From: Buxus sempervirens
Taxonomy: Eukaryota > Streptophyta > Magnoliopsida > Buxales > Buxaceae
Direction: 5' to 3'
Assembly: GCA_947561395.2 (NCBI GenBank)
Contig: OX387194.1
Coordinates: forward strand, 26,332,536-26,396,535
Length of the DNA: 64,000 nucleotides
The translations under genes were made by a program, and so were the position numbers. Below, in pieces: positions 10,636-21,620 of the stretch. The notes below the pieces were generated by a model that saw only the letters and a list, made by a program, of their open reading frames with translations, did no database searches and was not told where the DNA came from. Each line of letters opens with the position of its first letter. The stretch's first letter is position 1.

Positions 10636-13469
10636 GGCTGTGCACACCTGAAAAACGGTCGCACTGGTAGAAAACGGGAAATCGGAGTCACCACCGCCTG
10701 ATGGGGTGCAGGCGGACACCTGGGTGCCTAAGTTAGTCTAATTGGTTGGTATGCGGCGTGAGATTCTAAGTAAGGTCTCATTTGTGGTTCGGGGAAGTCC
10801 GTAGACACCCCGATCCACCCTGTCGGTTGACAGGTCCCAAAGAGCTTCCTAGGTTTGAGTCAGCTGCTTATTTTGGTTCTCACCCGGTTCCTAATCCAGC
10901 ACGTCATTTTAGTTAGGTCTCGGCGGGACCACCTGAGTGGTGTGGGTCCCTTTAGTTGATTTTATCTCGCTTAAATTAGGTGATCTGTGCCTGATGGTGT
11001 GGGCCCCGTTGAAAGGTCCACGGTGTCCTTGGTGGGCTGGGGTAAGCCCAGGTACCTATGTGGGCCTCTATCTAAGCCTAGGAGGCCCTGTAGGCTTTGG
11101 TAAAGTGAATTGATTTTACCTTAAAGTTTAATTTGAGCATTTATGAAATTTCCTTGTAACAAATGGGTCTGCATTGATTTGCGGGCCCCTAGGTGGGCCC
11201 CCATGATGGTTGCCAAAACGTTTTCAAATTATCTTATTTAAATTCACCAAAGGGTTGTGGACATTGGGGCTTGGGGCCCGTAGTCCAATCTTAGGCTCGC
11301 AAGCCCATGTTCCTGAAGTTTAGGGTTTTAAACCCTCACTTGGTTGGTTGGTGGGCTTTGACGGGCCCGATAGGCCCTTGCCCTTGGTCTCGGCCAAACC
11401 ACGCAATTTAAACGTCATTCCACACATCAAGGTTCGGGTGGGCCGCATTGGGTTTGGCCCGCCCGGTTCAATTACTTCGTTTTACTTAACTTGCTTATTT
11501 GCATGCTTTTGGGTTTATCGGGCTTGATGGGCCCCGTTGGAAGGCCCATTAATGTTTCCAAGTTGGACCGTGGTCCAGGTCCCATGTTGGGTTTCCGAGT
11601 GACCCGGAAACCCTATTGGTTTGCTTGGTTTGGTAAAACCCAAAAGCATTCTTTGGGGTTTTGCCAGTTGGGATGCATCTGTGGGCTTCTTGGGGTCTTT
11701 CTAGGGCTGTGTGGGCCCTTGCAAAGGCCCACCAGGGTGCTAGAGTTGTGGAGTCTCCAGCTCTTGGTCTCTTTTGGGTGGTTTCTACAGCAAGTAAAGG
11801 AGGGGGGAGGCATGGGAAGTTGCCTCCTCCATTTTGGATCATATATGTCAATAAACAGGGACCAAGGTGTCCATGTTTGGTCTCTTAGATTCCACCAACA
11901 GCAAGCATAATTGATGATGCAACCCAAACTCAAGAGATACCTAAAGCATGCTCCATGACATGAAATGTGCATGCATGTTTCCATGTGCATCTTGCACGGG
12001 GCAGCAAACATTTGGGCTCAAGTTTATGCAAAGTGGAGAGGGTAGCATGTGTTGAGAATAATCTAACATGCATACTACAATGGGGGTTCATGCATGCACT
12101 CAAAGTAGTTAACCAAAGAGGCATGTTACACAAGCACAAACAAAAAAGTAAATAAAAAAACCTGCTGGAATAGGGAGACAGCAACTGTCATGGGGTTTTA
12201 AGCATGCTAAAATCAGCAAGTAAAAAGGGGGGAGAGGGCATGCTAGTGTACGAAATCCAAAGCAATGAGGTTGGTAAAACAGCAACACTAGTAAAAGTGG
12301 TGGGAGAGCATGGCAGCAAACACAAAACAACGAGCACACTAAAGAGGGAGGGGATCTCATGCAAAGCCATGTACAAATGAAGTAACAAAACAAGAACTCA
12401 GCATGCTCCTTACCTAGACGTGGGTGCAGGTGTTTGTTGGGTTGAAGAACTTGAAAACAGATTTTTAATGCATACAAAACCCAACTAGATGATGTAGTGC
12501 ACAAAGCATTTTGATGTATCCCTTATAAATGCAAACATGTGCAAGCATGTGGAGCATGTTCACAATCAAGTGGGCTGATCTCCTACAGCCAAAACAGTGA
12601 CTGAAATGGGGTAAATATCATGATCGATCATACAAAAAAAAAAAAAAAATCAGCAAGAATGAAGATGCCTACATGGTCTAGAGATGAAAGCATACATGCC
12701 TTGAATATTGATGCACGATGGGAGAACTTTATGTTGATTTTCAGCATGCTTACCTTAATCTAACCCATTCATTTAACTTGAGAGAAGACACTTAAAGAAA
12801 GGGAGAGGAAGGGGGATTACGCAAGGATACATGAGATTACCACTTGAGAGGGAACACATTCCCTCAAAACACCCAAAACAGTAACTTAAATGGCCTAAAA
12901 GTGGAATTCCACCATCTCTCCACTTCCCATGAAAACCCTACGAATACCATCTTACCTTGGAGGCTTTCATATGGTGGAAACAAGAGGATAATGCATACCC
13001 CATTAGCATGGAAATAGATCTTATGACGTGGAAGAAACCAAGCATGGTAAAATCTTTAGAAAACCTTCATTTTAATATATGTGCCATAAAATATGGTAAG
13101 GAACCTTACCTAGGGATCTTGAGACCTTCTTGAGGTGTGTAGGCTTCTTCTTGAAGCTTGGACAAGAGTTGGAGCACCACTTTACAGCTCCACCAGCAGC
13201 AACTCCTCCTTTAACTTGGATGAGGATGAAGAAGAAGAAGAAGAGAAGGGAGAGCTTGGCCTAGAATGGGGTGTGGGGTGCTAAGAGATGAAGGAGAGGA
13301 GAGGCTTTTTTTTTTCTTTGGGAGGGGACGAATTGGAGAGAGGTGGGAGAGATGGAGGGAGAGGTGGGGAGTAGTTCGAATGGGAGAGAGATGGGAGAGA
13401 TGGAGTGGCTTAAGTGTGAGAGATGGAGGGATGACATGTGTCATGGAGAGAGGGGTTGGGAGATGAGGT

Positions 13470-13850
13470 TGTGTTGGAAGATGGAGGGTTGGGTTAATGG
13501 AGATGGTTAGTGGGGTGTTGGGAGATGGAGGGTTGGGTTAATGGAGGGTTAGGTTAATGGAGATGGTTAGTGGGGTGTTGGGCGATGGAGGGTTGACATG
13601 TGTGATGGAGAGAGGGGTTGGGAGATGAGGGGTTGTGTTGGGAGATGGAAGGTTGTCTTGGAAGATGGAAGGTTGGGTTAATGGAGATGGTTAGTGGGGT
13701 GTTGGGAGATGGAGGGTTGGGTTAATGGAGATGGTTAGTGGGGTGTTGGGAGATGAAGAGGTGTGTTGGGAGATGGAGAGAGGGACATGTGGCAATTGGT
13801 TAGAGGAGTGTTGGGAGATGAAGAGGTGTGTTGGGAGATGGAGAGAGGGA
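13470..13850. repeat. G-rich minisatellite in Tat-alpha 5' LTR
   Basis: Same 45-bp unit as at 541-900, with an added partial unit (GGGTTAGGTTAATGG near 13545) and a block with GAGGGGTTGTGTTGGGAGAT absent there. The copies differ mainly by unit number, as expected for replication slippage. Confidence 0.8.
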
Positions 13851-14007
13851 CATGTGGCATCCAATGTGGAGCTCCCCTTGTGCACACGTGGCATCCAATG
13901 TGGAGCTCCCCTTGTGCACACGTGGCATCCAATGTGGAGCTCCCCTTGTGCACACGTGGCATCCAATGTGGAGCACCCCTTATGCACACGTGGCATCCCA
14001 CGTGGCT
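13848..14007. repeat. G-box (CACGTGGC) tandem repeat, long allele
   Basis: Four consecutive copies of the roughly 39-bp unit (CACACGTGGCATCC, AATGTGGAGC, CCCCTTGTGCA), then a terminal CCCACGTGGC. It lies about 540-700 bp inside the LTR, in the expected U3 region. ACGTGGC cores are bound by plant bZIP (ABF/GBF) factors, so the array could act as an enhancer; that is inference. The copy at 896-985 has fewer units. Confidence 0.75.
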
Positions 14008-14050
14008 TTGCTAAAATTCCAGTAATACCCTTAGCTTTGACTGTTCATAT

Positions 14051-14425
14051 CTTCTTCATCCGGACTCCGATTTGAGCAAACTCAATTGCGTTGGAATCGT
14101 ATCGAAGTCCTCTATCCATTGGGATTGGGCTAAACACCTGGCTCGGGGTTCGAGGAAAAGTCAACTCTCGGCTCTTCCTCAAGTTTGACCGCCCGCAGAA
14201 TCCTCATCCGGCCTCCGATTCCTGCAAAATCAGTTGCGTTGGAACCGTGTCGAGATTCTCTATCCAATGGTATAGAGCAAGGTACTTGGCACCGAAATCG
14301 AGGAAAAGTCAACTCTCGACTCTTCCTCAAGTTTGACCGCCCGCAGAATCCTCATCCGGCCTCCGATTCCTACAAAATCAGTTGCGTTGGAACCATGTCG
14401 AGATTCTCTATCCATTGAGATACAG
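14051..14425. repeat. Three copies of a roughly 130-bp LTR repeat
   Basis: Each unit contains TCCGATTCCTGCAAAATCAG, GAGATTCTCTATCCAATGG and AAAGTCAACTCTCGGCTCTT. Homologous to 1030-1400, and in reverse to the 147-bp array at 34735-35460, so a repeat of this type belongs to the start of the Tat-alpha LTR in both subtypes. Confidence 0.8.
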
Positions 14426-14542
14426 CAAGGCAGCCAGATTTCATTTGATCGAAAGGTCAACTTTTGACCCTTCAGGGTTTGACTTTTTGGCAGGGTTCTG
14501 CATTTTTGGCTTTTTTGGGAGCGCAAAAATGAGGTGCTTACA

Positions 14543-15228
14543 AGATCAATACCTTTTATCCTGAGTTCTTGGGCTTCTTGTACCCATATTTGTTGAAGCC
14601 GCTTGTTGGTTGCCCTTTCAGATTCCAGGATGTGTTCATAAGTAGGGGGAAGAACTGCAGGAGGATCCTCTGGTACTGGGGCATGGCTCTGCACCTGCTC
14701 TTTGATCCAAAAATGATAGTCCTTCACATGCGACTCAGAAAAGATCGGACCCCGCAGAAAGCGAACATAGGACCACTCATTCATTAACCGAGCATTTAGC
14801 CCCATGGTGGCTGGTGTAAGTGGCCCTACGAAATTCTCATATCCAGTTGGGATTGTGATCCCCTGGGTCGCTCCAAACTGCCGAAGAACCCTCAAAGGAA
14901 GATAGAGAACAGCAGATTTCAAGCCTGCTAGGACCAGAAAGTTCCTATCTCTGAAGCTGATCACTGTTTCGGGATTGGGTTGATAAGTGCCATGCCATCT
15001 CACTTGATCATCCTGGATAGTACCCAAGAAAGTGAACCAACCTTACTTGCCACTTTGGATGTTAGGGCACCTCGTGTTGCTCATCAGAACAGTAACTTTC
15101 AATCTTGACTCAGGTGGTCAAGCAACCAAAGCTGCAGAAAAGGGGAGTATTTCAATTTATTTCAAAAGAAAAGAGAAAAAAAAGGGAAAGAAAAGAAAAA
15201 AAAAAGAAGAAGAGAGAAAAAAAAAAGA

Positions 15229-15259
<31 letters not shown>

Positions 15260-15973
15260 TTTATTTCTCTTTTACTTGTAGGATAGGGGCACATGCAAGG
15301 AAGCGTTTCTTCTTTCTGAAATAGCAATCGGTCAGAGCCTGGTATATCTCTGCCAAGATCATAGGGGCCAATCTCTCATGTTCCCTAACCTGGCAGACAA
15401 CTGAGATGAGAGCCAAGTCAACCTGATCATCACCCCATGGAAAAAGCAACTGGTTGACCACTATCAAAGTCAAAGCATTAAACCGGGCATCCTTGTCCTC
15501 ACCCCTTAGAAGTTTTTCAGTCAGAAAGGTCTTGGACAAGGTCAACAGTGTATCAGAATTTTCTAAGTCCTTCTTCCCTATACCCAAGAAGGTGGATGCC
15601 TCCTTTTTGTAACTAGGCTTAAGGGGCGGATTCACTACTTTTTTAGAAAACCTTAGGCCAAGGATGGTTTCAATTTCCTCAATGATAGGAATCATCTCTT
15701 TGTCATAAAAAAGGAAGAGATTTAATTCAAGTACCCAGTGTCCAATCAAAGCTTCAATGATTTCCCACTTAAAGGAATTTTAGGGATGTGTAGGATGTGG
15801 CCTAAGTGGATGGAATCCTAGAGAATTTCCTCATCAACGGTCATGGATTTAACCCACCTATCATTGAAGGAATCCACAACATTGTACCTGGTGAGATTAG
15901 GAGGTTTTGATCTAACAAGTTGTCTTGCAGGAGGAGATTCATCGGCAGAAGAGAACGGGGCGAGGGAAGCCAT
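14543..15973 (-). pseudogene. Antisense DUF7745-like gene of Tat-beta, left copy, with intron
   Basis: Gene of unknown function antisense to the Tat-beta element that carries it. Exon 1 runs from an ATG at 15973 (Met-Ala-Ser-Leu start) to 15276. The intron is 15275-15132 (GT donor after CTACAA; acceptor TTTTCTGCAG) with an AT dinucleotide run and a purine-rich plus strand. Exon 2 is 15131-14543, where the Tat-alpha LTR interrupts it. Family blocks: PIIEEIETILGLRFSKKVVN, FNALTLIVVNQLLFPWGDDQ, ISFRDRNFLVLAG, SHVKDYHFWIKEQVQSHAP. Exon 1 has an in-frame TAG near 15815, and the start of exon 2 has a deletion relative to the right copy and a stop. No product is expected. Confidence 0.8.
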
Positions 15974-16095
15974 GGAAGCACCAAAGAAGCCAAGGAAAGC
16001 AAAAAACGGAGAGCCCAGGGAGTTTTCAAACTATTAAAAACGTCACAATGACGTTCCCCATGAGTTTATATAGAAAATTCAAAAAAAGCAATAAA

Positions 16096-16228
16096 ATCCG
16101 CATTTATAATACGCGCGCAGCGTGCCCGTATAGAAAGTGCAGACACCATGTGCCCGTAAAAAATTTACGAGCAGCGAGTGCCCGCATTAATATTACGGGC
16201 ACAGCTAGTTTGTAATATAAATACGGTT
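16096..16228. repeat. Heptad inverted-repeat array 1 (five 28-nt units)
   Basis: Five units start at 16096, 16124, 16152, 16180 and 16208, a strict 28-nt period. Each has a 7-nt left arm (consensus GCCCGTA), a 7-nt mostly A/T loop, a 7-nt right arm (consensus TACGGGC, the reverse complement) and a 7-nt spacer (such as GCAGCGT, ACCATGT, AGCGAGT). The clearest dyad is at 16180-16200. The array lies between the two antisense genes, upstream of the DUF7745-like gene, where a promoter is expected. The matching stretch in the right half of Tat-beta has been deleted. Confidence 0.9.
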
Positions 16229-16444
16229 TCTTTGAAAAAATGCAAAAAAATGGGAAATTTCAATTTTAATGCTTTCCCAAGTTTCACCTGTCCATGCTTC
16301 AACATGTATCATGCAATGGAAGCAAGAAATAAAGAAGAAAAGAGCATAAATGAAGAAAAAATGAATCAAACTTCTTTTATATATATGAAAGTGTACATCA
16401 TTTTGTCAAAATACAAGTACATGAGATATCCTAATCTAATCTGT

Positions 16445-19312
16445 CTATCTAGATCTACCCCTGCGGCCACGACCACGTCCCCGACCTCGACCATTGCCTG
16501 AAGGTCGCCGGCGCTCAAAAACATGCTCCACAAGACAGCGAGCAGTACTACGGGTCATCCTGCTCAAAATAGACTGAATATCATACCACATATATAAAGG
16601 CACAAGGCCAGCAGTGGGATGATCAGGAGGAACGTACCCCGAAGTATCTACATATCCCGTAGAATCCACATCAGAATCCGCAAAGACAAGCTCACTCACA
16701 GGCTCGGCAGCAGGCACCTCCTCTGTTACAGCAGGCTCCATGGCAGGATCAGCAGGAATAGACGCCTTAGGAGCATCAGCATCAGGCATAGGCTCCGTAG
16801 GCTCAACAGAGGCCTCCTCTATCACCACAGCCTCCTCAGTAGGCTCCACCACAGCGGCATCCCCGGCCGACTCCATATCCATATTAGCAGAATCATCTGG
16901 AGAGGTCTCTGGTGTTGGAGCAGACTCTGGTACATCCTCAGTAGTAAAGGCAACAGTAGGTGCAACCTCGGCCTCAATCTCGGGCTCTGCTGCAGGCACC
17001 TTTACTGGTCTAGGAGAGGTCACAAACTCTACTTGTGCCACAGAGAAGACCTCGCCACGAAGATGCATAGGCGGCAATGAAGCAGGTGACCTAGAAGGGC
17101 TGGTTGGATCATCTTGAAAATAAGAAGAAGAATTCTAATCAGAGCATGATAAGCAGATATAAGAAGCATAAATTGAAAAGGGTGAAAGAATTAACCTGAG
17201 TATGAGATGGACTCGCATGGTCCTGTGCACTAAAAGGACCCGCCTGGCCCTGTGCCCAAGCAAGCTGTCCCCTGAGGTCTGCAACGGTGAAAAGGAGGGC
17301 GTCCCGCTCGGTAATAGCAGCGTCTCGCTGTTGCTCTATATCAGTGTACCAAGAACGGATCTCTGCCAACTGAGCCTCCTGAAATAGAAGAAAATGTGTC
17401 AGAAATGCCAAGTCAAAATAGAATACAAGAATGGAAGATCAAAAAGGGGAAGGCATACCGTGGTATCATAGGCCCTGATCACTACCCCTCCTATCTCCGT
17501 GACTCCACCACGGATAGGCATAGGTGGCATGAGGCACCCAACTGAAGCCTGCCTGAACCAGGCATCATAGTCACCCTCCTCTAACAATGTCTCTGCCTCC
17601 GTCCAATCTAGGAACTGGGCAGGCTCAATAGGAAAAGGAGGAAAAGGAGTAGTATCTGGTGGGATGGTAGGAATCCGAGGCTCCCCAACATGCTGATAAA
17701 AGAAGCGCTCACCGCAGTACTAGATGCTGCCCATCTGACTAATAAAGAACTGGTAATGCTGACGCCTCCGGTCAGGGGCAAACGCGTCATCTCTGGCGGC
17801 ATGCAGGGCCAGCACCTCATGAATGTCCTCCATCCAGGGGACGAACAGCTGAAAAACAGAAAGGAGAATATTAGGCATATGATTCAGGAAAAGGGAAAAA
17901 GGAAGAGCTAAAGAAGATTACCTCAAACCGATACAGCCTGTCCAGATGAGTCCAGGCAGACCTAGGACGACTCTTTTCAGAGTCATGCTCCACATGGCAC
18001 CATCTATGAGCCATAGGATATGTCTCCTCTGACATCGTAGAGGTAGGGTGGAAGTAGGGAATATAAACCCGAGCAAAAAACAGAAAAAGAAGAAAAAAGG
18101 GTCAGAAGAATAAAAAAAAGAGAAGAAGAGAAAGAAAAAATGGAGAAATAGGTGTTTCACCTGCAGGAAGGGCCAGAAGAATCTGCACCCAACTCCAGCT
18201 CCTAGAGAGGTAGAGAGGCCGCTAACTAATCGGCGCAGGCCAGCCAGAATGGTGCCGAAAATAAGCGAGCCCCAAGCGTACCTCCTCACTCGCTGCAAAT
18301 CTCCCAATAAACTTAAAAAATGAGGACTGACAGAAGTCATGTCCTCCGGGAAGAAGCATGAACCCATCATATACAGGAAGATGAAGCGGAAGGCAAAAGG
18401 GAAAACTGTATGACCGGCGGCAAGCTGACCAAGTTGTCTCCTCCTGAAGGTCTCTCTCAACCAAGTCAGAGACAATCGAGGCCTCCCTCTATCCCAGGCC
18501 TCTGGAGGCAATACCACATATCTGAGATAGGCAGCGATCTCTGCAGCATCTGGCATAACCATCTCGGGAATAATATCTCCAAACATCCTGATCCCTGTGA
18601 TGAGTGTGAAGTCGAATGGCCGGATCCCGATCTCAATATCTGAAAAGTGGAAGCTCAACGTCTCTGGAAAAAACCTCTCGAGCATCGCTACAATAAGGGC
18701 TCGATCCAAGCGCACATCAGGGATGGTGATGAAGAGGCCAAAACCAAACAAGTCCAACTCTTGGCGAAAGGCTGAACTGCAGTCTCCGAGAAATCTGATG
18801 AAGCTGGCCCAGCTCCCTCGGTAATGAGACAAGGGATACTCCAAAGGGATATCCGCCCTGATACAAGCTGAGGGATGAGTCTTCAAGCCATGTAGCAGGT
18901 TGGTATCCCTAATCTGTGATGCAACTACCTCAGGGACCTCAACCCTAGTCCTAGCCTCATCCCTGCCACAGCCTCCTCTACGGCCCTCATCTCAGCCTCT
19001 GTCTCTGCCTCCACCTCGGCGCCCGCTACGGCCCCTATCTTTGCCTAAAGCCTCAACTGCCGGCTAAGGAAATAAATTGGAAGGAAGAAAAGGATCAGAG
19101 TGATGAATTTCGAAAAGAAATTTGAATTCAGAAGGGTTAGAGTATACCTCTGGGGTCGCCTCACACGAATCCCCAGAAGGAAGATCTGGGATATTAGAAT
19201 CAGAATCCCTCTCAACTCTCGAGGATGAGGTCACATCAGCATGATCTCGCCGAACCCTCGAAGAAGAGGGCTCATCTGCAGGATCCTTAGAAGCTAATCG
19301 AATACGGGCCAT
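16445..19312 (-). pseudogene. Antisense plant mobile domain (PMD) gene of Tat-beta, left copy
   Basis: Six exons on the minus strand: 19312-19148, 19063-18161, about 18077-17922, 17848-17459, 17378-17196 and 17112-16445. Exon 1 is short, acidic and Ser/Arg-rich. Exon 2 holds the PMD core: FGFGLFITIPDVRLDRALIV, FFPETLSFHFSDIEIGIRPF, LTWLRETF, and YMMGSCFFPED followed by YAWGSLIFGTIL. Exon 5 looks coiled-coil. Exon 6 is Pro/Glu/Ala-rich with an Arg-Gly tail. PMD proteins (the MAIN/MAIL1 group) are plant proteins related to TE-borne ORFs; this one's role is unknown. An in-frame TAG in exon 4 (near 17721) and loss of the AG before exon 3 disable it. It is antisense to the element whose 3' LTR is 21204-23020. 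Confidence 0.82.
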
Positions 19313-20750
19313 CTGCGGTTCAAATCAGGGAAATGTTTCATTATTCTTGTTAAAATTTTTATTGCTTGATTTTCATTTTAACTAAGCTTAATCGTTTGCC
19401 GGAAAAAGGAAAGGAATTGTTGCAGAAATTCCTAATCAGGATTCTTTTAAAGGAGTTTATTTTTGAGAAATTTTATTGTTGTCTTTGAGGAAATTATGAA
19501 AAGATAGGAAGTGCAGACTTCTCATAGAAAAAAATGTGTTAAGTTGCAGCTTTTGTTGATATTTGTCAAGATGCTTAATCATACACTTTTGATTGGTTTC
19601 AGGATAATTTGACATTTGGGTGGATTAGTCATAGATTGGAGGCTGGCCGCTCAAGGGCAAGGATTCCAACCTCTCATTCAGAATATTTGTAGAAAAATCA
19701 GTCATGAGTCAAACAGGAATGTGGGATGCATTCTCACAGATACAAAATTCATGCAAGTACGGACAATAAATTCCGAGAGAAAGCTTTAGCAAAAAAATCA
19801 GATATTAAGGCAACTCAAAAAATTGGGAATGTGTGTCATGATCAAGAATAGGTTTGTAATTGCCTCAAATATTAAGACAAGTGGGAGCTGTATATTCAGT
19901 GACAAGAATCCCAGTCTCTCAGTCAAGAATCAGAAAAATTGCAAGCGACATTTCGCATGTGTCATTAGCAAGAAAAATCAGCATACGAATTGGCGTTTGA
20001 GGATTGCAGATCATTAGTAATCTGATGTATTCATTAAAAAGCTGGAAAATGCAGAAAATCAGCCGGCGGCCAAAGCATGAGTATATCAAAATACAAATCA
20101 GATAGGCATGCTTGGTAACAGTAAACATGAGAACAGAAATTGCACAGCATTCAATTGGGAGAAATTGCACAGTGTTCAATCTGGAGGAATTACACAGTAG
20201 AAGTTAATTATTTAACACATGCAAGAACAGAGAAATTGCATAACAAAAATCATGCATTTCGGTCAATTGCACAACAATTCCGGAGGAAACACATAGCATT
20301 CACAGCAAAAGATAATCATCTAGTGCAGGCATTCAAGAACAGAGAAGCATGATCATGAAGGAAACAGAAAATCAAAATATAATATCATCTGTTCGAGAGA
20401 AGTAAAAACTTGGAGAAGAAAAGGATACATACCTGTTTGTGGAGAAGAAGAAAGAGAGCTTTGGAGTTTACCACAGTCAAGAGCTTCGACATTGCCGACG
20501 CGGCAAATGCAGCAAAAGAAGGTCACGGCAATGAGAGAGGAGCGACAGTCGAATGGTGATCACCGGAGATGGTGGATGTCACCGGAGAAGATGAAGGTTG
20601 CCGGAGTGAACAGTGGTCGCTGGCGAAGTCGTGCACTGTTAGAGATTGAAGATCAAAGACCGGAGAAAAAGGTGCGGACGCAAGCAGTTTAGGGCGAAAT
20701 GCGAGCAAGAATGAAAGAAAAGTCGCGGTCATGATTAAGTAAGCCATTAA
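19313..20750. other. Upstream region of the left PMD gene
   Basis: No family-like reading frame is visible. It separates the PMD start from the inverted-repeat array at 20751 and the LTR at 21204. Part of it (about 20440-20700) is homologous in reverse to 26750-27050 of the right copy and probably belongs to the 5' leader of the PMD transcript. AT-rich, without clear tandem repeats. Confidence 0.5.
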
Positions 20751-20854
20751 ACCTGCAAAAGGAGCACGGGCAGCGGGCGCCTGCAAAAGTAATACGGTCA
20801 ATTGCGCCCGTATTCAAATTGCGGGCATGACCTGCTCGCAATATAAATACGGGC
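20751..20854. repeat. Heptad inverted-repeat array 2 (four units)
   Basis: Units start at 20751, 20779, 20806 and 20834, a 28-nt period with one step of 27. Arms are variants of GCCCGTA and TACGGGC, for example GCCCGTA (7 nt) TGCGGGC at 20806-20826 and GCTCGCA (7 nt) TACGGGC at 20834-20854. It lies upstream of the left PMD gene, and the homologous array 5 (26628-26731) also has one 27-nt step. The loop ATATAAA of the last unit forms a TATA-like stretch with its flanks. Confidence 0.88.
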
Positions 20855-21185
20855 AAATCAGAGAAATGCATTGTTTCATCATTTTCTTTACATTTTTCAG
20901 GAGATAAATGTTTATATTAGTTGTAAGTTGCAAGGATTGCCACCTTACCCACTTTTGTTTAAAAATTTTGTCTCAAAATCTCACTTCATAGCCACAAGTG
21001 CTCAGTGAGACTAAAGAGGAGGATTTGCCCCTTAAGGTTAGGGACTTTTCAGCAAATCCTCCACACAAATTCTTTTTCCAAAATCATCCTTTTTAATCCT
21101 TGCAAAATTCAATTAGTTAGACAAAATCTCAAAAAGTGCATTTGGTGGGTCTTTTTGCTCTCTGCTCGTAATTGGTTCCAATTAC

Positions 21186-21203
21186 TAGCAAAGAAGGGGC
21201 AGT
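21186..21203 (+). promoter_or_regulatory. Polypurine tract before left Tat-beta 3' LTR
   Basis: AGCAAAGAAGGGGCAGT directly precedes the LTR start TGTAGACACCCC at 21204. A polypurine tract primes plus-strand DNA synthesis and lies just 5' of the 3' LTR. This fixes element polarity as plus and shows that the genes at 14543-19312 are antisense. The right copy has the matching tract in reverse at 26278-26296. Confidence 0.8.
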
Positions 21204-21306
21204 TGTAGACACCCCAAATTGCCCTACAAAATGAAAAAATAATTGAAAACATGTAATTGGGATTTAAAACAGGTCAAAATGCATAAAATTTAATCATTTA
21301 AGCAGT

Positions 21307-21411
21307 GCCCGTATTGTATCTACGGGCTGGTCTTGCCCGAATTTTGTATACGGACACGCAGCGCCCGTAATAAGAATGCAGACACCACTTGCCTGCAATA
21401 TATATACGGGC
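21307..21411. repeat. Heptad inverted-repeat array 3 (four units, in U3)
   Basis: Units start at 21307, 21335, 21363 and 21391, exactly 28 nt apart. Modules are GCCCGTA / TTGTATC / TACGGGC / TGGTCTT, GCCCGAA / TTTTGTA / TACGGAC / ACGCAGC, GCCCGTA / ATAAGAA / TGCAGAC / ACCACTT, GCCTGCA / ATATATA / TACGGGC. The array ends about 200 bp upstream of the LTR TATA box, the same distance as in the right LTR. Confidence 0.92.
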
Positions 21412-21612
21412 GCAGGAGATTTGTGCAAATTTTATCCTTGCTCGATTTCTGAGCCTTATCTGCATCCAAATATCTCTCTAGGTGATCGAATTTATTTATT
21501 TATTTATTCGAATTATCCTTGTTGGCCATGGATGGGCATTATCCTTATTTTTAATCCAATCTGGTGGGATCATGGTATATCCTTCTGGACCAGCCGTACC
21601 CCTGGGTTTGCC

Positions 21613-21620
21613 TATAAATA
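21613..21620 (+). promoter_or_regulatory. TATA box of left Tat-beta LTR
   Basis: TATAAATA within CCTATAAATAGAGG, about 410 bp into the LTR, gives the expected transcription direction of the element (plus). The right LTR has the same box in reverse at 25862-25869. Confidence 0.7.

Larger units (their letters stand above)
10639..14542 (-). mobile_element. Tat-alpha 5' LTR (3.9 kb)
   Basis: On the minus strand the LTR begins TGTAAGCACCTCATTTTTGC at 14542 and ends in GTGTGCACA at 10639, directly before the primer site. About 1 kb at its 3' end (10639-11640) matches the end of the plus-strand LTR 34614-38247, and its first kilobase shares the repeat-bearing start. The middle parts differ, so two LTR subtypes exist. 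It interrupts exon 2 of the antisense DUF7745-like gene of Tat-beta at 14542/14543. No matching 3' LTR with a target-site duplication is visible. Plus-strand frames at 11491-12504 lack any family feature. Confidence 0.85.

Noticed and set aside
11491..12504. Several 80-139 residue frames on both strands
   Set aside because: They overlap on opposite strands inside a Tat-alpha LTR with no recognised domain.
13691..14075. Cys/His-rich repeat frames, both strands
   Set aside because: They arise from the G-box and G-rich minisatellites and change with repeat number between LTR copies.
15228..15262. AT dinucleotide run as a MITE or insertion boundary
   Set aside because: It lies within the intron of the antisense gene, next to a low-complexity tract, without terminal inverted repeats or target duplication.
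16096..16228. CRISPR-like array (28-nt units with dyads)
   Set aside because: Spacers are 7 nt, repeats are degenerate, no cas genes exist and the context is a plant retroelement.
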